The notes beneath the pieces are model-generated. The model saw nothing but the letters and a program-made list of their open reading frames with translations. It made no database searches and was not told where the DNA came from. Source: JACVRU01 sp040905885 (GTDB taxonomy: Bacteria > Actinomycetota > Thermoleophilia > Gaiellales > Gaiellaceae). From it: DNA of 15,807 bases. How positions within the stretch are numbered: the first letter of the stretch is position 1; each line of letters starts with the position of its first letter. Position numbers and translations under genes: made by a program. The stretch spans positions 1-15,807 of the forward strand of contig JBBDQR010000166.1 of NCBI GenBank assembly GCA_040905885.1, written 5' to 3'. This document shows positions 13,292 through 15,807 of the stretch, one piece after another.

Positions 13292-13674
13292 GCGACGGAC
13301 TGCTCGACACCAGCGTGTTGATCGCGGCCGACTCTTCGGGTTTCGAGCTTCCGTCGGTCGCGGCGATCTCGGTTGTCACAGTCGGCGAACTGCGTGCGGG
13401 GGTGCTTCTGGCGCCGGAAGAGTCGATTCGGCAGCTTCGCCAGAGGCGACTCGACGCGATCCGAGGGGCCTTCGCTCCGCTCCCGGTGGACGAGCCCGTG
13501 GCCGAGCGCTACGGGGAGCTTCTGGCGCTTGCCCGCTCCCAGCGGCGCACGGCCAAAGCGACCGATCTGCTCATCGCCGCCACCGCAGCGGCTACCGGCC
13601 GCACCCTCTACACGCTCGACCGCTCTCAAGCCGAGCTGGCCCGCGCCGCCGACATCGCGGTCGAGACGTTCTGA
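13288..13674 (+). CDS. vapC: PIN-domain ribonuclease toxin, VapC type
   Basis: This 128-residue protein carries the four acidic residues of a PIN nuclease: D7 in LLDTSVLIA, E34 in TVGELRAG, D93 in KATDLLIAATA, and D111 in YTLDRSQ. These bind magnesium or manganese for RNA cleavage; characterised VapC toxins cut tRNA or ribosomal RNA at specific sites and so halt translation. The target here is unknown. GTG-13288 is chosen because it overlaps the antitoxin TGA (GTGA); an in-frame TTG at 13276 would add four residues. All catalytic residues are intact, so nothing suggests decay. The gene ends 18 bp before hemB. Confidence 0.92.
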   Translation: MSDGLLDTSVLIAADSSGFELPSVAAISVVTVGELRAGVLLAPEESIRQLRQRRLDAIRGAFAPLPVDEPVAERYGELLALARSQRRTAKATDLLIAATAAATGRTLYTLDRSQAELARAADIAVETF

Positions 13675-13680
13675 GGGGAC

Positions 13681-13686
13681 TACTCT
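13681..13686 (+). promoter_or_regulatory. TACTCT -10 box before hemB (leaderless arrangement)
   Basis: TACTCT lies in the 18-bp gap between the toxin gene and hemB and ends 6 nt before GTG-13693. It gives the hem operon a promoter separate from the toxin-antitoxin operon. No ribosome site fits the gap. Confidence 0.5.
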
Positions 13687-13692
13687 TTCGCC

Positions 13693-14640
13693 GTGAGCAG
13701 CTTCCCGGTCACCCGGCTGCGCCGGCTGCGGCGCACCGAGGGCATCCGCTCGCTCGTCCGCGAGACGCGCCTCTCCCTCGACGAGTTCGTGCTGCCGCTG
13801 TTCGTTGCCCCCGAGACCGAGCGCAACGAGGACCTGCCCGCGATGAGCCGCCTCTCCCTCGACGACCTCGCCGCCGAGGCCGACGAGCTGACGGCGCTCG
13901 GCGTCCCGGCCGTGATCCTCTTCGGGATCCCGGAGGAGAAGGACGACGAGGGGACGGGCGCCTACGACGACGACGGAATTGTCCAGCGAGCGCTGCGGGT
14001 GCTCCGCGAGCGCGCGCCCGGCCTCGTCCTGCTGACCGACGTCTGCCTCTGCGAGTACACGTCGCACGGCCACTGCGGGCTGATCCGGGACGGCGAGGTC
14101 GACAACGACGAGACGCTCGAGCTGCTCGCGCGCACCGCTGGCAGCCACGTCGACGCGGGCGCGGACGCCGTCTGCCCGAGCGACATGATGGACGGCCGCG
14201 TCGGCGCGATCCGCGAGGCGCTGCCGCAGGCGCCGATCGTCGCCTACTCGGCCAAGTACGCCTCTGCCTTCTACGGGCCGTTTCGCGAGGCGGCGGGCTC
14301 GGCGCCCGCCTTCGGCGACCGGCGCGGCTACCAGATGGATCCAGCGAACGTGCGCGAGGCGCTGCGCGAGTGCGAGCTCGACCTCGCCGAGGGCGCGGAC
14401 GTGCTGATGGTCAAGCCGGCCCTGCCGAACCTCGACGTGATCCGCGCCGCCCGCGAGCGCTTCGACGCGCCGCTCGCCGCCTACAACGTGTCCGGCGAGT
14501 ACGCGATGGTCAAGGCGGCGGCCGCGAAGGGCTACCTCGACGAGCGGCAGGCCGCGCTCGAGTCGCTGACGGCGATCCGCCGCGCCGGCGCCGACTTCGT
14601 CGTCTCCTACTGGACGAAGGACCTCGCGCGGTGGCTCTGA
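13693..14640 (+). CDS. hemB: Porphobilinogen synthase (5-aminolevulinate dehydratase)
   Basis: HemB condenses two 5-aminolevulinate molecules to porphobilinogen, an early cytoplasmic step of haem, sirohaem and cobalamin synthesis. The 315-residue protein is of normal size. The two active-site lysines are K188 in YSAKYASAFYGPF and K241 in VLMVKPALPNLD, the latter being the Schiff-base lysine of the family signature. The cysteine triad C118, C120 and C128 (DVCLCEYTSHGHCG) indicates the zinc-dependent class rather than the magnesium-only class, in which these positions are Asp-rich. The start is GTG-13693, 6 nt after a TACTCT box with no ribosome site. The stop overlaps the hemL start by 10 bp, so the two enzymes are coupled. 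Confidence 0.97.
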   Translation: MSSFPVTRLRRLRRTEGIRSLVRETRLSLDEFVLPLFVAPETERNEDLPAMSRLSLDDLAAEADELTALGVPAVILFGIPEEKDDEGTGAYDDDGIVQRALRVLRERAPGLVLLTDVCLCEYTSHGHCGLIRDGEVDNDETLELLARTAGSHVDAGADAVCPSDMMDGRVGAIREALPQAPIVAYSAKYASAFYGPFREAAGSAPAFGDRRGYQMDPANVREALRECELDLAEGADVLMVKPALPNLDVIRAARERFDAPLAAYNVSGEYAMVKAAAAKGYLDERQAALESLTAIRRAGADFVVSYWTKDLARWL

Positions 14641-15807
14641 GGACCGGCTCGGAGCTCTGGCGCCGAGCCAGGTCCCTGATCCCCGGCGGCGTCAACTCGC
14701 CGGTGCGGGCGATGCAGGCCGTCGGGATGGACGAGCCCGTCTTCGTGCGCCGCGGCGAGGGGGCGTACCTCGAGGACGTGGACGGGAATCGCTACGTCGA
14801 CTGGGTGATGTCCTGGGGCGCGCTCCTCTTCGGCCACGCGGACCCCGAGACCGTCGAGGCCGTGCGCGAGGCGGCCGGGAGCGGGACGAGCTTCGGGGCG
14901 CCGACCGAGGCGGAGGTCGAGCTGGCCGCGGAGATCGTCGACGCGGTGCCGTCGGTGGAGAAGGTGCGCCTCGTCTCCTCGGGCACGGAGGCGGCGATGA
15001 GCGCGATCCGGCTCGCCCGCGGCTTCACGCACCGCGACCGGATCCTCAAGTTCGAGGGCTGCTACCACGGGCACGCCGACGCGCTGCTGGCGAGCGCCGG
15101 CTCGGGAGTCGCGACGCTCGGCCTGCCCGGAAGCGCCGGTGTCCCGTCGCCTGCCGTCCGGGACACGATCGTCGTCCCCTACAACGACGCCGATGCCGCG
15201 GCGGAGGCGTTCGTCCGCTACGGCGAGGGGCTCGCGTGCGTGATCGTCGAGCCGGTCGCGGGGAACATGGGCGTCGTCCCGCCGGCCCCCGGCTTTCTGG
15301 AGACGCTGCGCGCGCTCTGCGACGCGGCGGGCGCGCTGCTCGTCTTCGACGAGGTGATCACCGGCTTCCGCGTCGCCCGAGGCGGCGCGCAGGAGCGGTA
15401 CGGCGTCCGGCCCGACCTGACCGTCCTCGGCAAGATCGTCGGCGGCGGCCTGCCGCTCGCGGCCTTCGGCGGCCGGACGGACGTGATGGACCGGCTGGCG
15501 CCGGCCGGCGACGTCTACCAGGCGGGCACGCTCTCCGGGAACCCGCTCGCGACGGCAGCGGGCCTGTCGGTACTGCGGCGGCTGCGCGGCCCGGCCGTCT
15601 ATGAGCGGCTCGAGGAGCTCGGAGCCCGCCTCGAGGGCGGACTCGCGGCGTACGGCCGCGTCGAGCGCGTGGGCGCGATGCTGACCGTGTTCGCGGACGA
15701 CTTCGGCGCGCTCTTCCGGCACCTGCTCGAGCGCGGGATCTACGTGGCGCCATCCCAGTTCGAGGCGATGTTCGTCTCGCTCGCGCACGGCGAGGAGGAG
15801 GTGGACC
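14631..15807 (+). CDS. hemL: Glutamate-1-semialdehyde 2,1-aminomutase, 3'-truncated by window edge
   Basis: HemL converts glutamate-1-semialdehyde to 5-aminolevulinate in the C5 pathway, supplying HemB's substrate. The frame from GTG-14631 is open for 392 codons to the window end; family members are about 430 residues, so the C-terminal end is missing. Recognised features are LIPGGVNSPVRAM (16-28), SSGTEAAMSAIRLARG (116-131), GCYHGHAD (143-150), FDEVITGFRVA (239-249), the PLP-binding K268 in TVLGKIVGGGLPL, and APSQFEAMFVSLAH (373-386). Between VFADD and RHLLERG it is about 15 residues shorter than typical HemL sequences, as I remember them. GTG-14631 has GAAGGA about 9 nt upstream and overlaps the hemB end by 10 bp. 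The frame is easily missed because no stop lies within the window. Confidence 0.95.
   Translation, partial: MALRTGSELWRRARSLIPGGVNSPVRAMQAVGMDEPVFVRRGEGAYLEDVDGNRYVDWVMSWGALLFGHADPETVEAVREAAGSGTSFGAPTEAEVELAAEIVDAVPSVEKVRLVSSGTEAAMSAIRLARGFTHRDRILKFEGCYHGHADALLASAGSGVATLGLPGSAGVPSPAVRDTIVVPYNDADAAAEAFVRYGEGLACVIVEPVAGNMGVVPPAPGFLETLRALCDAAGALLVFDEVITGFRVARGGAQERYGVRPDLTVLGKIVGGGLPLAAFGGRTDVMDRLAPAGDVYQAGTLSGNPLATAAGLSVLRRLRGPAVYERLEELGARLEGGLAAYGRVERVGAMLTVFADDFGALFRHLLERGIYVAPSQFEAMFVSLAHGEEEVD

Noticed and set aside
14607..15788. 393-codon open frame on the minus strand
   Set aside because: It lies antisense to hemL, which is unmistakable and open through the window edge; the minus translation is low-complexity Arg/Ala/Asp/His-rich and resembles no protein.

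Overview
The window is high-GC DNA in which every gene shows a strong third-codon-position G/C bias, GTG starts are common, and several start codons sit 6-7 nt after a TANNNT -10 box with no ribosome binding site. These traits, and protein sequences I recognise as actinobacterial in style, suggest an actinomycete-phylum bacterium, possibly of class Thermoleophilia. The phylum is a fair inference and the class a guess. Genes are packed tightly: the longest stretch without an assigned gene is 10943-11086 (144 bp), and part of that looks coding. I found no tRNA, rRNA, CRISPR array or insertion sequence.

Region by region: (1) 1-2929 is a 2-oxoacid dehydrogenase operon, E1 alpha (5' end outside the window), E1 beta and a compact E2, with overlapping junctions; no E3 gene is visible. 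The E2 has Tyr where the family catalytic motif has Asp. (2) 2995-3507 is a secreted CHRD-domain protein, separated by a hairpin terminator from a convergent thioredoxin-fold protein that has lost both active-site cysteines (3556-3855, minus). (3) 3909-5572 is a small membrane protein overlapping a metal-dependent phosphodiesterase of the alkaline phosphatase superfamily. (4) 5639-9475 is a PRC-barrel protein, a GtrA-type membrane protein and two large GT-C-type polyprenyl-linked glycosyltransferase-like proteins, the first with a PepSY-like extracytoplasmic N-terminus. This looks like an envelope glycan locus. (5) 10942-9393 (minus) is a membrane-anchored, apparently inactive LytM/M23-like protein followed by a YmdB-family (TIGR00282) metallophosphoesterase that seems to use a CTG start; its 3' end overlaps the 3' end of the last glycosyltransferase by 83 bp. 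(6) 11087-13005 is a two-gene ABC-2 type exporter. (7) 13025-13674 is a Phd/YefM-VapC toxin-antitoxin pair with a perfect 17-bp palindrome against the antitoxin start codon. (8) 13693-15807 is hemB followed by hemL (3' end outside the window), consecutive or near-consecutive steps of the C5 tetrapyrrole pathway.

The most noteworthy signals beyond ordinary annotation are: the recurring leaderless-promoter layout at six starts, including one that launches a 13-codon upstream ORF coupled to the PRC-barrel gene; a perfect 12-bp-stem hairpin with the gtrA stop codon in its loop, touching the next gene's start region; the CTG start inferred from a metal-ligand Asp lying upstream of any usual start codon; and several proteins that keep a fold but have lost catalytic residues.
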